NCBI GenBank assembly: GCA_014872655.1
Contig: WHHJ01000001.1
Span: 1 to 64,000 of the forward strand
DNA length: 64,000 nt
From: Clostridia bacterium
GTDB taxonomy: Bacteria; Bacillota; Clostridia; Oscillospirales; UBA644
Direction: 5' to 3'
The position numbers were made by a program, and so were the translations under genes. The notes beneath the pieces were generated by a model. The model worked only from the letters and a program-made list of their open reading frames with translations. It did no database searches and had not been told where the DNA came from. Position 1 is the first letter of the stretch. Each line of letters starts with the position of its first letter. Shown here piece after piece: positions 44,959 to 55,215 of the stretch.

Positions 44959-44963
44959 TTTTT

Positions 44964-45821
44964 GTGGGAATCATCAAGGCAGAACATGTATGTTTTGAAT
45001 ATGAACCGGGATCCAAACGGGTTCTGAACGACATTGATTTGGAAATAGAAGAAGGACAGTTTGTCGCGGTTTTAGGCCATAACGGCTGCGGAAAGTCCAC
45101 ATTTGCCTGCCATTTAAACGCCATTTTGCAGCCGACATCCGGCCGTGTTGAGGTTGCGGGGTTGGACACCAATGTACAGACAGATGAACAGTTGTTGCAA
45201 ATCCGTAAAAACGTGGGGATGGTTTTTCAGAATCCCGACAATCAGATCGTCGCCACGGTTGTAGAAGAAGATGTGGCCTTTGCTTTGGAAAATTTGGGCG
45301 TTCCGCGCCCGGAAATGCGTCGGCGGATTGACGACAGTTTAAAAAAAGTGGGTATGTCGGCGTTTGCCAAACATGCCACGCATCAACTTTCGGGTGGGCA
45401 GAAACAGCGCATAGCTATTGCCGGTGTTTTGGCCATGCAGCCGAAGATTTTGGTTTTGGATGAGCCGACCGCGATGTTGGATCCTCAGGGACGCCGGGAA
45501 GTAATGCAGGTGCTGCATGATTTGCATCGGCAGGGCTCCACGATTGTTTTGATTACGCATTTTATGGACGAGGCTGTACAGGCTGATCGTGTGATTGTGA
45601 TGAATGACGGTGAAATGTTACTGGATGATACGCCGCATCAAGTTTTTCAGAATGCCGGGTTACTGCGCTCGATCGGGCTGGATGTTCCGCAAAGTACGGA
45701 ATTGATGTTTTTGTTGCGGCACAAAGGGTTTCGCGTGCCACTGTCGGTTTTGACTGAACAGGAGTGCGTGGAGGTCTTGGAACAGATTTTAGCGGGTAAA
45801 ATAAAGGCGGTGCAGCAATAA
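44964..45821 (+). CDS. ecfA1: ECF transporter ATPase EcfA1
   Basis: A 285-residue ABC ATPase with Walker A GHNGCGKST, signature LSGGQKQR and Walker B ILVLDEPTAMLDPQGR. It powers vitamin uptake as one of two ATPases joined to EcfT. GTG start at 44964. The order ecfA1-ecfA2-ecfT-truA is widely conserved in Firmicutes. The module serves exchangeable S components, and FolT at 38898-40211 is the nearest candidate. Confidence 0.93.
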   Translation: MGIIKAEHVCFEYEPGSKRVLNDIDLEIEEGQFVAVLGHNGCGKSTFACHLNAILQPTSGRVEVAGLDTNVQTDEQLLQIRKNVGMVFQNPDNQIVATVVEEDVAFALENLGVPRPEMRRRIDDSLKKVGMSAFAKHATHQLSGGQKQRIAIAGVLAMQPKILVLDEPTAMLDPQGRREVMQVLHDLHRQGSTIVLITHFMDEAVQADRVIVMNDGEMLLDDTPHQVFQNAGLLRSIGLDVPQSTELMFLLRHKGFRVPLSVLTEQECVEVLEQILAGKIKAVQQ

Positions 45822-45823
45822 CG

Positions 45824-46705
45824 ATGGAAAATCGAGAAGTTTTAATACGCACCGAGAACCTGACGCATGTGTATGGTGCGGGAACGCCTTTTGAACGCGC
45901 GGCGATCCAGGATGTTTGCCTGCAGATTGAACAGGGAGATTTTATTGGTGTTATCGGACACACCGGCAGCGGAAAATCCACATTGATGCAGCATCTAAAT
46001 GCTTTAATGAAGCCGACTTCGGGTAAAATCTATTTTAAGGGCGAAGATATCTGGCAAAAAGGATATGATCTGCATGCGATGCGGTTTCATGTGGGATTGG
46101 TTTTCCAGTATCCCGAATATCAGTTGTTTGAGGAAACGGTTGCGAAGGATATCGCCTTTGGTCCTAAAAATATGGGGCTGTCTAAGGATGAAATTGAAGA
46201 GCGCGTTTTAGAATCGATCCGAATGGTTGGACTTTCGGAGGAGATTTTATCTCAATCGCCTTTTGATCTTTCGGGCGGACAAAAGCGCCGGGTTGCGATT
46301 GCCGGTATTATGGCAATGCGGCCGAACATTTTGATTTTAGACGAGCCGACTGCCGGGTTGGATCCCTGTGGTCGAGAAGAAATTCTGGCTCAGATCCGAG
46401 CCTATCACCAAACGGCGGGCAATACAGTGCTGCTGGTTTCGCACAGCATGGAAGATATTGCAAAAAATGCGCAAAAAGTTTTGGTGATGCAGGACGGGAA
46501 ACTGGTTTTGTTTGACTCGACCCAGCGTGTTTTTGAACAGGCGGACGAACTGGTTCGTATCGGGTTGGATGTTCCTCAGTTAACCCGGGTGTTTTTAGAT
46601 TTGCGGAAAAAAGGATATGACGTTGAACGTTCGGTATTTTCTCCGGAACGGGCGGCGGAAGCCTTGATGGATTATATGAAAAAAAAAGGCCGGAGTAACG
46701 TATGA
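45824..46705 (+). CDS. ecfA2: ECF transporter ATPase EcfA2
   Basis: A 293-residue second ATPase with Walker A GHTGSGKST, signature LSGGQKRR and Walker B ILILDEPTAGLDPCGR. It forms a heterodimer with EcfA1. It starts 2 bp after ecfA1 and overlaps ecfT by 4 bp, which points to coupled translation. Confidence 0.93.
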   Translation: MENREVLIRTENLTHVYGAGTPFERAAIQDVCLQIEQGDFIGVIGHTGSGKSTLMQHLNALMKPTSGKIYFKGEDIWQKGYDLHAMRFHVGLVFQYPEYQLFEETVAKDIAFGPKNMGLSKDEIEERVLESIRMVGLSEEILSQSPFDLSGGQKRRVAIAGIMAMRPNILILDEPTAGLDPCGREEILAQIRAYHQTAGNTVLLVSHSMEDIAKNAQKVLVMQDGKLVLFDSTQRVFEQADELVRIGLDVPQLTRVFLDLRKKGYDVERSVFSPERAAEALMDYMKKKGRSNV

Positions 46706-47520
46706 TAAAAGATATTACACTCGGGCAGTATTTTCCGGGGAATTCCATTTTGCATCGGTTAGATCCTCGGATGAAGATTGTACTGGTAACTGCTTATATT
46801 ATTTTGTTGTTTTTTGCCCAGAGTGCCTTGAGTTATTTGTTGGCAGCGGGCGTTACCTTTGCGTTGATGCTGCTGTCCGGAATCCCGCTTAAATTATATG
46901 TGCGGGGCTTGAAGCCTATTGTATTTATTGTGATTTTTACCGGAATCATCAATATGTTTTATACTTCCGGAAATGTTTTGTGCAGCTGGTGGATTTTTCA
47001 GATTACGGATTTGGGAATAGCCAACGCCGTTCGGATGATTTTGCGGATTATGTTGCTTGTATGGGCATCTTCGATGCTGACTTATACAACATCGCCGGTG
47101 GTTTTGACAAACGGGTTGGAAAGTTTGCTTTCTCCGTTAAAAGTGTTTCATATCCCAGTTCATGAATTTTCGATGATGGTCAGTTTGGCGCTGCGGCTGA
47201 TTCCGACATTGATCGAAGAGACCAATCGAATCATGAGCGCACAAAAAGCCCGTGGGGCGGATTTTGAAACCGGGGGATTGATCCGACGGATGAAAGCCAT
47301 TATTCCGATTATTGTTCCGTTGTTTATTTCGTCTTTTCGACGGGCGGATGAACTGGCTACGGCGATGCAGTGCCGCTGTTATAACGGGGACAGCAAAAAT
47401 CGAACTCGCTTGGTTTGTTACAGCTTGCATGTCCGGGATTATATGTCGGTTGTTTTTATGGCAGCGTTTTTTGCGGGAATTATTTTATTGAATTTTATCA
47501 CATTATTTGGTGTAGCATGA
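46702..47520 (+). CDS. ecfT: ECF transporter transmembrane scaffold EcfT
   Basis: A 272-residue membrane protein with about six helices. The two coupling motifs that touch the ATPases are seen as ARG in AQKARGADF and CRC in AMQCRCY. It holds the S component and turns it over in the membrane during transport. ATGA overlaps on both sides with ecfA2 and truA. Confidence 0.92.
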   Translation: MIKDITLGQYFPGNSILHRLDPRMKIVLVTAYIILLFFAQSALSYLLAAGVTFALMLLSGIPLKLYVRGLKPIVFIVIFTGIINMFYTSGNVLCSWWIFQITDLGIANAVRMILRIMLLVWASSMLTYTTSPVVLTNGLESLLSPLKVFHIPVHEFSMMVSLALRLIPTLIEETNRIMSAQKARGADFETGGLIRRMKAIIPIIVPLFISSFRRADELATAMQCRCYNGDSKNRTRLVCYSLHVRDYMSVVFMAAFFAGIILLNFITLFGVA

Positions 47521-48263
47521 GATATCTATTAAAGATGATGTATGACGGGACCCGTTACGGCGGGTATCAGCGGCAGGCCAATGCCGATACCGTTGGAGAA
47601 CGGCTGCTTACCGCTTTACAAACATTATTCGGACAGGTGGAGCACATGGCCGGATGTTCCAGAACCGATAGTGGGGTTCATGCCTTGATGTTCTGCGTGT
47701 CGTTTGACGCTGCTCAGGAGCGTGATTCACAAGCTGTGGTTCGGGCGCTGAATGCTTTGCTGCCGGATGATATTTGTGTGACAGGATGTCAAAGAGTTGC
47801 GGATGATTTCCATGCCCGGTACAGCTGCCGGGGCAAGCAGTATTTATATCAGATTCGAGATTCTGCACTGCGCAATCCGTTTTATGATCGATATGCTCTT
47901 ACTGTGCCTCATGCATTGGATATTCAAAGATTAAACCAAATTGTTTTGCCAATTATCGGCACGCATGATTTTACTTCTTTTATGGCCAGCGGCAGCAAGA
48001 TTACGGATTGCGTTCGCACGGTAACTCGCGCAGAGTTTGCTCGGGAAGGGGAATTGATCCGGTTCCGCATTTGTGCAGATGGCTTTTTATATCATATGGT
48101 ACGGATTATTGTTGGAACTGTTTTGGATATTGCAGAGGGACGGTTAGCGGCGGATATAGCAAAGATTTTAGAGGCTAAAGATCGCAGTGCGGCAGGAAGA
48201 ACCATTGCGGCACACGGACTTTTTTTAGAAAAAGTATTTTATGCACAGCAAACAGACATGTAG
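47517..48263 (+). CDS. truA: tRNA pseudouridine(38-40) synthase
   Basis: A 248-residue enzyme converting uridines 38-40 in the anticodon stem to pseudouridine. The catalytic Asp is in CSRTDSGVHAL, with ARYSCRGKQYLYQI and DFTSFMASGS as family blocks. ATG 47517 overlaps the ecfT stop; the open frame before it is the ecfT gene read in another phase. Confidence 0.94.
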   Translation: MRYLLKMMYDGTRYGGYQRQANADTVGERLLTALQTLFGQVEHMAGCSRTDSGVHALMFCVSFDAAQERDSQAVVRALNALLPDDICVTGCQRVADDFHARYSCRGKQYLYQIRDSALRNPFYDRYALTVPHALDIQRLNQIVLPIIGTHDFTSFMASGSKITDCVRTVTRAEFAREGELIRFRICADGFLYHMVRIIVGTVLDIAEGRLAADIAKILEAKDRSAAGRTIAAHGLFLEKVFYAQQTDM

Positions 48264-48272
48264 GGAACGATT

Positions 48273-49412
48273 ATGAACTCAAACAAAAAACTCAAACAGC
48301 TTTATCTGGTACGCCGAATCATTTTGGTGACGCTGGTTTTGTTTGTCGTTGTGGTGGTTATCATGAACGCCGCCAATTTCAGCGCAGATAATTTTAAGCG
48401 GTTTACGGCGGAGATTCGTTCCGCATTTCAGGGATCGGCCGCAGAGCAGGTTGATTTAACCGAAAATTCGCTTAGCCAAACAGGCGTATTTAAAAACGGT
48501 ATTGTTCGACTGGCTCCGAATGCCGTTACGGTTTACGGGAAGGATTTTACGAAGTATTCTTCTCATACGGTTAGTTTGTCGACGCCGGTTTTGAGAGTGT
48601 CAAAAAACTTTATTTTGGCTTTTGACCGGGGCGGAAGTACGGCGTATGTATTGGACAGTTTTCGTATTCTGCATACTTTTACCGGGCTTGACACGATTGT
48701 GAACGCCGGAATTTCCGATGACGGACATTTGTTTATGATTACGCAAAAATACGGGTATAAAAATAATTTAACCGTATATAACAGTGCGTTTCAGGATGTC
48801 TTCACCTGGGATGCTACGGAGCATTATTTATTAGACGGGGTATTTTGTGAGAAGAATACGATTGCCGTCTGTGCGACCGATATTGATACCGGTCAGATTG
48901 CCATGAATACGTTTGTGTATCGGATCAATTATCAAACCGCTCAGCAGACCGATGTGCAGAGTTTGACGGACAGTATGTACGTATCTTGTGCGGTAGGAAA
49001 CGATCAGGCGGTACGTGTGATGACGGATAAAGGAATCTTTCGGGTTCCGGCCGGTTCGGTAGAGACCGTTGTTGCTTTTGATGGGGTTGAGGTCGGGAAA
49101 TTTGATTTATCAGAAACTTATATGGCCTATGTAAAAATATCGGATCTTGCAACGGCTCGGCAGTCTTTGATTGTTTTGGATGCTTCGGGGAAGGCTTTGT
49201 TTGAAAAAGAGTTTTATCAGATTACAGACCTTATTGTAACGCCGAAAGGTTGTTTTGTTCTTACGCCGGAGGCCCTAACGTTACTGGATTATCATGGCCA
49301 GGAAGTGAGTTCTGTGCAGACAGACGGTACGGCTGTACAGGTTTGTTGGGCAGAGGGAAATATTGTTTTAATTTATGCAGATCGTGCGCAGAAAATAGAT
49401 ATAACGCAATAA
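48273..49412 (+). CDS. DUF5711-like membrane-anchored beta-propeller protein
   Basis: A 379-residue protein with a basic N-terminus, one membrane helix at about 16-32, and an extracellular part that repeats short blocks such as SSHTVSLSTPVLRVSKNF and LSETYMAYVKIS, suggesting a WD40-like propeller. The length and layout agree with the DUF5711 family as I remember it from Clostridia; its role is unknown. It starts 9 bp after truA and is followed 14 bp later by a cvpA-like gene. Confidence 0.65.
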   Translation: MNSNKKLKQLYLVRRIILVTLVLFVVVVVIMNAANFSADNFKRFTAEIRSAFQGSAAEQVDLTENSLSQTGVFKNGIVRLAPNAVTVYGKDFTKYSSHTVSLSTPVLRVSKNFILAFDRGGSTAYVLDSFRILHTFTGLDTIVNAGISDDGHLFMITQKYGYKNNLTVYNSAFQDVFTWDATEHYLLDGVFCEKNTIAVCATDIDTGQIAMNTFVYRINYQTAQQTDVQSLTDSMYVSCAVGNDQAVRVMTDKGIFRVPAGSVETVVAFDGVEVGKFDLSETYMAYVKISDLATARQSLIVLDASGKALFEKEFYQITDLIVTPKGCFVLTPEALTLLDYHGQEVSSVQTDGTAVQVCWAEGNIVLIYADRAQKIDITQ

Positions 49413-49426
49413 AGGAGTAGAAAAGT

Positions 49427-50206
49427 ATGGATATCGCAATAGCAGTCGGATTGGATTTGATTATTCTGGCTATTTTTGTAGTTTCTATCATGATTGGTAT
49501 ACACCGCGGATTGCTGAAATCGCTGATCAGTTTTGCCGGAAAAATAGCGGCGTTGATCATTGCGTTGATTTTCTCAGCGCAGTTGGGCGGATATATCAGT
49601 TCTCATTTTGTAGAAAAGCCTGTTCGGGAATGGCTGGTTAATCAGATGACGGCTGATCCGTCGGATATGGATACGGAAGCGTCGGAGATTGATTTTGATC
49701 AGTTGATCGAAGACAGCCCGGATTTCTTTAAGAATATCTGTAGTTATTTTGGCGTAGACATGAATCAGTTGGCACAGGAATATGAGGAGTTTAAGTATTC
49801 CAATGCCCAGACGGCTACGGAGAATATTATCAATTATATGGTCCAGCCGGTTGCGCTTTCTATCAGCCGGGTTATTGCCTTTTTGATTTTATTTATTATT
49901 TGTATGATTGCGGTCGGGCTTTTGTGGTGGCTGTCTTCTATTTTTACGCACATCCCGATTATTCGGCACTTTGATAAGGCCGGAGGCGCGATCTTCGGCG
50001 TTTTGAGCGGACTGCTGATTTCTTTTATTGTCGTAGCGATTATTCATATCTGTTCTCCCTATGTAATGAAAGATCACACGTTGGCGGAAAAAGATGCCAT
50101 CTTTAATCGTACCGTGGTCTACAAGCAGTTTTATAATCATAATCCGCTGACCGGATCGTTTAGTGGGTGGATTGATACGGCAAGTGAGGAAAGTGACGGA
50201 CAGTAA
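49427..50206 (+). CDS. CvpA family membrane protein
   Basis: A 259-residue protein with N-terminal helices (DLIILAIFVVSIMIGIHRG, then LISFAGKIAALIIALIFS) typical of the CvpA/colicin V production family, a polar loop at about 65-135, and two more helices. GGAGTAGAAAAGT lies before the ATG. The function of the family in Firmicutes is unclear, perhaps cell envelope or division related. Confidence 0.8.
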   Translation: MDIAIAVGLDLIILAIFVVSIMIGIHRGLLKSLISFAGKIAALIIALIFSAQLGGYISSHFVEKPVREWLVNQMTADPSDMDTEASEIDFDQLIEDSPDFFKNICSYFGVDMNQLAQEYEEFKYSNAQTATENIINYMVQPVALSISRVIAFLILFIICMIAVGLLWWLSSIFTHIPIIRHFDKAGGAIFGVLSGLLISFIVVAIIHICSPYVMKDHTLAEKDAIFNRTVVYKQFYNHNPLTGSFSGWIDTASEESDGQ

Positions 50207-50237
50207 CTGAGGCTGTTCAAAAAAGGAGCATTTTTGT

Positions 50238-50819
50238 ATGGGAAAAGAAAAATGGATGAAAGATATTTTGACGATTCCGAATGCACTGTCGTTGGTTCGG
50301 ATTTTGCTGACGATTGGTTTTTGCATCACGTATTTTACCGAAGAAAAGCTGGCTGCGCTGGTGATTTTAGTGATTTCCGGCATCACGGATGTGTTGGATG
50401 GACAGATTGCTAGGAAATATCATCAGATTTCAAATTTCGGCAAGGTGCTGGACCCGTTTGCAGATAAATTATTTACGGTCAGTACAGCTGTTTGTATTTG
50501 TATCAGCGGATTGGTTCCGGTATGGCTGCTCTGTATTATTATTTTGAAAGAATTGATTTTAATTATTGGCAGCCTGGTGCTGTATCGCAAAGTGGATGCC
50601 GTCATTCCGTCCCGGTGGTACGGAAAGGCGACCACGGTTGTGTTTTTCATCACCTTTATTGTGGCGCTGTTTTGTGAGGCTTTGTCGGTAGATTTACATT
50701 TAGCAAGAGTTATTGTAACTTCTTTGTTAATTCTTGCAACGGCACTTGCAATTTTTTCAGTGATCAATTATATTATAATAGCGGTAAGACTTTATCGCGA
50801 GCAAAGACAACGTTCTTAG
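50238..50819 (+). CDS. pgsA: CDP-diacylglycerol--glycerol-3-phosphate 3-phosphatidyltransferase
   Basis: A 193-residue membrane enzyme that makes phosphatidylglycerol phosphate. The CDP-alcohol phosphatidyltransferase signature is complete: DGQIAR, then GKVLDPFADK with the paired aspartates. IPNALSLVRILL is the usual N-terminus. AAAGGAGC lies before the ATG. Last gene of the run that begins at 44032. Confidence 0.93.
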   Translation: MGKEKWMKDILTIPNALSLVRILLTIGFCITYFTEEKLAALVILVISGITDVLDGQIARKYHQISNFGKVLDPFADKLFTVSTAVCICISGLVPVWLLCIIILKELILIIGSLVLYRKVDAVIPSRWYGKATTVVFFITFIVALFCEALSVDLHLARVIVTSLLILATALAIFSVINYIIIAVRLYREQRQRS

Positions 50820-50866
50820 TTTTTTGACGAAAACAGAAAGGTACAACAAGAAAAAGGTTTTTTATT

Positions 50867-53176
50867 ATGGTAATGTGTTCAAGATGCAAAAAAAGAGCCG
50901 CAGTTGTTTTTATTACGCGGATAGACGGGAACGAACAGAAAAATGAAGGGCTCTGTCTGAAATGCGCAAAGGAACTCAATCTGCCCAATGTTGACGGGAT
51001 TATGAAGCAGCTGGGGTTAAATGACGAGGATTTGGATACGATTTCCGATCAGGTCGACGAAATGTTTTCGGAAATGGACGATTCCGACTTTACACCGGGC
51101 GGAGCGCCCAGTATGAACTTTTTTAGCAATATGTTAGGGAAGATGCAAAACCAAGCCGCGTCAGATGACGGGGCTATGGATGTGCCGAAAGAGAATATAG
51201 ATGCTGCAGAAGACGGGAAAAAAGGCGCAAAAGATAAAAAAGCGCCTAAAGGTGAAAAACTGAAGTATTTGCCGATATATTGTCAGAATTTGACGCAAAA
51301 AGCTCGTGAGGGGAAATTGGATCACGTGGTCGGGCGTGATAAAGAGATGCTGCGCGTGATGCAGATTTTGAACCGACGGACCAAGAATAATCCATGTCTG
51401 ATCGGGGAGCCGGGTGTCGGAAAAACAGCCATTGCGGAAGGTATTGCACAAAAAATTGTTCAGAAAGATGTGCCCGCAAAACTGGCGGATAAGGAATTGT
51501 ATTTATTGGATTTAACATCTCTGGTAGCCGGGACGCAGTTCCGGGGACAGTTTGAGAGCCGTGTCCGCGGTTTGTTGGATGAAGTAAAGCGCGTGGGCAA
51601 TGTGATTTTGGTGATTGATGAGATTCATAATCTTGTCGGAACAGGCGGTGACCAAGACGGTTCGATGAATGCAGCCAATATGCTGAAGCCGGCACTCAGC
51701 CGCGGCGAAGTTCAGGTGATTGGTGCGACGACACTCAATGAATACCGAAAGCATATTGAAAAAGACGCTGCACTGGAAAGACGGTTCCAGCCTGTGATGG
51801 TCAACGAACCTTCTATTGAGGATACGATAGAAATTTTAAAAGGGATTCGGGATCACTACGAAACTTTTCATAATATCAAAATTCCGGTGCTGATTTTGGA
51901 GCGGGCGGTAGAGTTGTCCGAACGGTATGTCAATGATCGGTTTTTGCCGGATAAAGCGATTGACTTGATTGATGAGGCTTGCTCTAATGCAACATTGAAA
52001 AATCCCAAATACAGCGAGCTGTTTCACTGTGTACAGGATTTAAAGACCGCACGGGCAGAAATTGAGGGCTTGGAAAATATAGAAGAAAAAACTGAGGCGG
52101 ATTATGCGCGGATTGCGCAGATCAAGGCCAATGAATGCCGCCTTGCCGAGCAGGAAAAGAAGCTGAATGATGAATTGAATACGGTGTGCGTAACATTTGA
52201 TGATTTGGCAACGGTGATCGAATTGTGGACGGGAATTCCTGCGACAACCATCCAGGCCAGTGAAAATGAAAAATTGCGTCATTTAGAAGATGCATTGAAA
52301 AAACGCATTGTTGGTCAGGACCGTGCAATTTCCGCAATTTCGGCGGCGGTTCGGCGCAGTCGTTTATCGTTGGTTCCGCGCAAGCGCCCGGTATCCTTTA
52401 TCTTTACCGGCCCTACCGGGGTCGGCAAAACCGAGTTGGTTAAGGTCTTGTCCAAGGAATTGTTCAACTCTCCGGAGACGTTGATTCGGTTGGATATGAG
52501 TGAGTTTATGGAAAAGCACTCTGTTTCACGAATTATCGGTTCCCCGCCGGGTTATGTTGGCTATGATGAAGCCGGTCAGTTGACGGAAAAAATTCGCCGT
52601 CATCCTTATTCGGTGATTTTGTTTGATGAAATTGAAAAGGCACATCCGGATGTGTTGAATATCTTGTTGCAGGTTTTGGATGACGGAAAGATTACCGATG
52701 CGCACGGCCGGACGGTGTCTTTTGAGCATACCTTGATTGTAATGACGTCAAATGCCGGGTCCAATATGAAGGGCGGCATTGCCGGATTTAATAAAACGAC
52801 TTCTTTGCTTTCGGAAGAAAAGAGCAAAAAGGCTTTGAGTGAATTTTTACGGCCTGAATTTTTAAATCGAGTAGACGAAATTATCACTTTCGATCCGTTG
52901 CCCAAAGAACTGTTTCCGGATATCGTGAAGATTTATCTGGGTGATTTAAGAGAGGGTTTAAAGGAAAAAGAAATTTCGTTAGAATGCAGTGAAGACGCCG
53001 TGAATTTACTGGCAGATCTGTCGTACAGCGCAGAGTACGGAGCGCGTAATGTGCGCCGTATTGTTCAGCGAGAAATCGAAGATGCGGTGGTTACGCAAAT
53101 GTGTAATACGGATTTTGTTCCGTCTGTGGTTTGTGTGGGCGCCAAAGAGGGTAAGATTCAAATTGAATTAAAATAA
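50867..53176 (+). CDS. ClpE-like ATP-dependent protease ATPase subunit with N-terminal zinc finger
   Basis: A 769-residue AAA+ unfoldase. Instead of the Clp N-domain it begins with a treble-clef zinc finger (Cys4, Cys7, Cys30, Cys33), as in ClpE and McsA, then an acidic and a Lys-rich linker to about 130. The first AAA module has GEPGVGKTA near 180. A short UVR-like coiled coil lies at about 385-445. The second module has GPTGVGKTE near 514 and ends at about 765. It would unfold damaged proteins for ClpP. No CtsR operator was recognised upstream. AAAAAGG lies 9 bp before the ATG. Confidence 0.88.
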   Translation: MVMCSRCKKRAAVVFITRIDGNEQKNEGLCLKCAKELNLPNVDGIMKQLGLNDEDLDTISDQVDEMFSEMDDSDFTPGGAPSMNFFSNMLGKMQNQAASDDGAMDVPKENIDAAEDGKKGAKDKKAPKGEKLKYLPIYCQNLTQKAREGKLDHVVGRDKEMLRVMQILNRRTKNNPCLIGEPGVGKTAIAEGIAQKIVQKDVPAKLADKELYLLDLTSLVAGTQFRGQFESRVRGLLDEVKRVGNVILVIDEIHNLVGTGGDQDGSMNAANMLKPALSRGEVQVIGATTLNEYRKHIEKDAALERRFQPVMVNEPSIEDTIEILKGIRDHYETFHNIKIPVLILERAVELSERYVNDRFLPDKAIDLIDEACSNATLKNPKYSELFHCVQDLKTARAEIEGLENIEEKTEADYARIAQIKANECRLAEQEKKLNDELNTVCVTFDDLATVIELWTGIPATTIQASENEKLRHLEDALKKRIVGQDRAISAISAAVRRSRLSLVPRKRPVSFIFTGPTGVGKTELVKVLSKELFNSPETLIRLDMSEFMEKHSVSRIIGSPPGYVGYDEAGQLTEKIRRHPYSVILFDEIEKAHPDVLNILLQVLDDGKITDAHGRTVSFEHTLIVMTSNAGSNMKGGIAGFNKTTSLLSEEKSKKALSEFLRPEFLNRVDEIITFDPLPKELFPDIVKIYLGDLREGLKEKEISLECSEDAVNLLADLSYSAEYGARNVRRIVQREIEDAVVTQMCNTDFVPSVVCVGAKEGKIQIELK

Positions 53177-53210
53177 AAAGAAGACGGGAACATGTTCCCG
53201 TCTTCTTTTT
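53175..53210. terminator. Strong terminator after the ClpE-like gene
   Basis: A 36-base perfect palindrome, GAAGACGGGAACA and its complement with A and T runs on either side. It begins within the stop codon and works in both directions. Confidence 0.92.
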
Positions 53211-53300
53211 ATGTATCGGTTTTATAGTAAGATATTTTCTGTTTTAATCTTAAAAATAAGGTGTTTTTTGTCCCCCGATAAAAGGGCCTGCACGAAACGT

Positions 53301-53900
53301 TTATTCTCCCTTGTTCATCACTCTGTCTACATCTACATGGTCTGCAGATGCACCGCCGGAAGCCGTAAAAGTGATTTTATAGTCGTATTTATCGTCTACA
53401 TTGATTTCCTGGACCAACTGCGTTCCGTCATCCGATAAAACGGATCCTTCAAACATTGACTGAAGTTCTGTCAGGCTCTTTCCGTACACATCCTGTCCGT
53501 TGATCTTGATGTTCAGTTTCCGGAACGTATCGTTAATGGGAGCAGAGAAATCATAAATAACGCCTTTTTTAAACTCCAATTGATTTTGAGTATAATTAGA
53601 AATCGTAATCGTTGCAAACGAAACTCCGCTTTGAGCCAGTTCAATGTTGTTATAAGATTGTGCACTGGCCAGTTTTAAGTCGTTGGTATTGATATCGTAT
53701 TCTTCAAAAGATCCATCGGATGAGTATCCTACTTTTATTTGCTCGTCTACAACCTCTTCGATGGTTGTGACGCTGATACGAATATCTTTTCCGTTTACCG
53801 TTACGGTTGGGATCTTTTTGGCTTCTTTGCTTTCGCACCCTGCAAACAGTGCGGCAAGCAGTGTCGTGAATAAGATAACAGCAATGATTTTTGTTTTCAT
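53301..53900 (-). CDS. Lipoprotein of unknown function
   Basis: A 199-residue lipoprotein: signal peptide with lipobox FAGC near residue 22 (Cys22), then a mostly beta-type domain with a repeated pattern of short polar strands. I do not recognise a family. It is the last gene of the lemA operon and lies 13 bp after the thioesterase gene. Its place suggests an envelope role, but nothing more can be said. Confidence 0.75.
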   Translation of the reverse strand: MKTKIIAVILFTTLLAALFAGCESKEAKKIPTVTVNGKDIRISVTTIEEVVDEQIKVGYSSDGSFEEYDINTNDLKLASAQSYNNIELAQSGVSFATITISNYTQNQLEFKKGVIYDFSAPINDTFRKLNIKINGQDVYGKSLTELQSMFEGSVLSDDGTQLVQEINVDDKYDYKITFTASGGASADHVDVDRVMNKGE

Positions 53901-53913
53901 GTGGACTCCCTCT

Positions 53914-54468
53914 CTATTTCTTTTCTTGATAGATGATCTCTAAAGGCCCTTGACCGGATATGTATGCGATTTCTTTTTCTGTTTTCTCCATAAACAAGAC
54001 GGATTCTGGTCGGTCAACGGTATCTGAAATTTTTTGAACCGGCATTTTTAAATATCTGCCTTTGGCTGTTACAGCCTTGGTTCCGTCTTCGAGTAAAATT
54101 TCTCCCTCTGCTTCAAAAATGCGACGGTTATCCGTGATACGGGCAATGACACGCAGGGTTTGTTCCAGTGGAACAGGTTTTAAAAAACGGGTTTGCATGT
54201 CAACGGTAACGCCCCAGGTGTTGGGATCGTAGATAAGAATGGCCCGTCCCATGGTTTCGTCTAACAGTGTTGCAGAGATCCCGCCGTGCAGCCGTTGCGG
54301 ATAACTCTGATATTCAAACTTAGAGTAGGCCAAACAAATCAATTCATTCTTTTCGGTTTCGTAAAACATCGATTGAAACCCTAATTTGTTGTCTGCGCCG
54401 CAAACAAAACAGTCATGACTGCTTTCTTGCCGTTTTCGTATTTTTTCTAATGTGTCCGTTGGTTCCAT
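53914..54468 (-). CDS. PaaI-type hot-dog thioesterase
   Basis: A 184-residue protein with the 4HBT hot-dog fold. QRLHGGISATLLDETMG is the substrate motif (HGG and the catalytic Glu or Asp), and TVDMQTRFLKPVP the second strand block. CFVCGADNKLG at the N-terminus is typical of one group of these thioesterases. It would hydrolyse an acyl-CoA of unknown type. It begins where the membrane-protein gene ends, with no gap. Confidence 0.82.
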   Translation of the reverse strand: MEPTDTLEKIRKRQESSHDCFVCGADNKLGFQSMFYETEKNELICLAYSKFEYQSYPQRLHGGISATLLDETMGRAILIYDPNTWGVTVDMQTRFLKPVPLEQTLRVIARITDNRRIFEAEGEILLEDGTKAVTAKGRYLKMPVQKISDTVDRPESVLFMEKTEKEIAYISGQGPLEIIYQEKK

Positions 54469-55194
54469 TTAAATCCTCCGTTCCTGCGAAAATAGAAAAA
54501 ACATCGCAATGTAAAGTTTTAAATCGGTATACATCGGAACAATCCCGATGATCGTACAAAGTATAGCTGCAGCGTTTTTTGCGGTTTCGGCCCAAAAGAG
54601 AGATGCTCCGTTTGTGAGTAAAAACTCAAATAACGCCTGTGAAGGTAGTCGCACAATAGCGACGGAAAGTAAATACAGCAATACCAGTAATAGCAGTAGT
54701 TTGATAAAGTCAAAGCCATATTGCTGCAATAAACGTCCGGTTTTTTGAAAGTTTTGACGGAGCCCGCGGTTGCCGGTTAAACAAACAAAGATGAAAAACG
54801 GAACCAAAAGGGCGTTAATGCAAAAAGTAATGGCTATGGTCGCTTGATATAAATACGGAAAGGGGATTGCAAGCAGCGCAACGGCATTTGCAGCCGTATA
54901 AAGAAGTGCCGCAGGCAAGATCGTACTCAGTGGCGTTGGAGAATTTGCAAACGGCGTATATTTATTTTTATAGTGTTCGATTCTTTTATAGATAAAAAGA
55001 AAGGCCACAAAAACGCCAACCTGCGGCAGAATACAGGATAAAACTCCGTTTTCTGCCGCGGTGCAGATTGCTTGAATAAGGGTTTGAAGAATCCACCAAA
55101 AAAGCTGGCATAGGACGTACATCGGAATCAGATGAGGATAATTTTGGCGGATAAACGCCGCTGCTTTGGCACTTGCTGTTTTTGCTGCTGTCAT
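54469..55194 (-). CDS. Polytopic membrane protein of unknown function
   Basis: A 241-residue protein with about six hydrophobic helices (for example near 22-42, 50-66, 88-108, 110-140, 160-182, 205-235) and no motif that I recognise. Third gene of the lemA operon. Related uncharacterised membrane proteins occur widely in Clostridia. Confidence 0.7.
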   Translation of the reverse strand: MTAAKTASAKAAAFIRQNYPHLIPMYVLCQLFWWILQTLIQAICTAAENGVLSCILPQVGVFVAFLFIYKRIEHYKNKYTPFANSPTPLSTILPAALLYTAANAVALLAIPFPYLYQATIAITFCINALLVPFFIFVCLTGNRGLRQNFQKTGRLLQQYGFDFIKLLLLLVLLYLLSVAIVRLPSQALFEFLLTNGASLFWAETAKNAAAILCTIIGIVPMYTDLKLYIAMFFLFSQERRI

Positions 55195-55215
55195 ATGGTC
55201 TACATTCTCTCTTTA

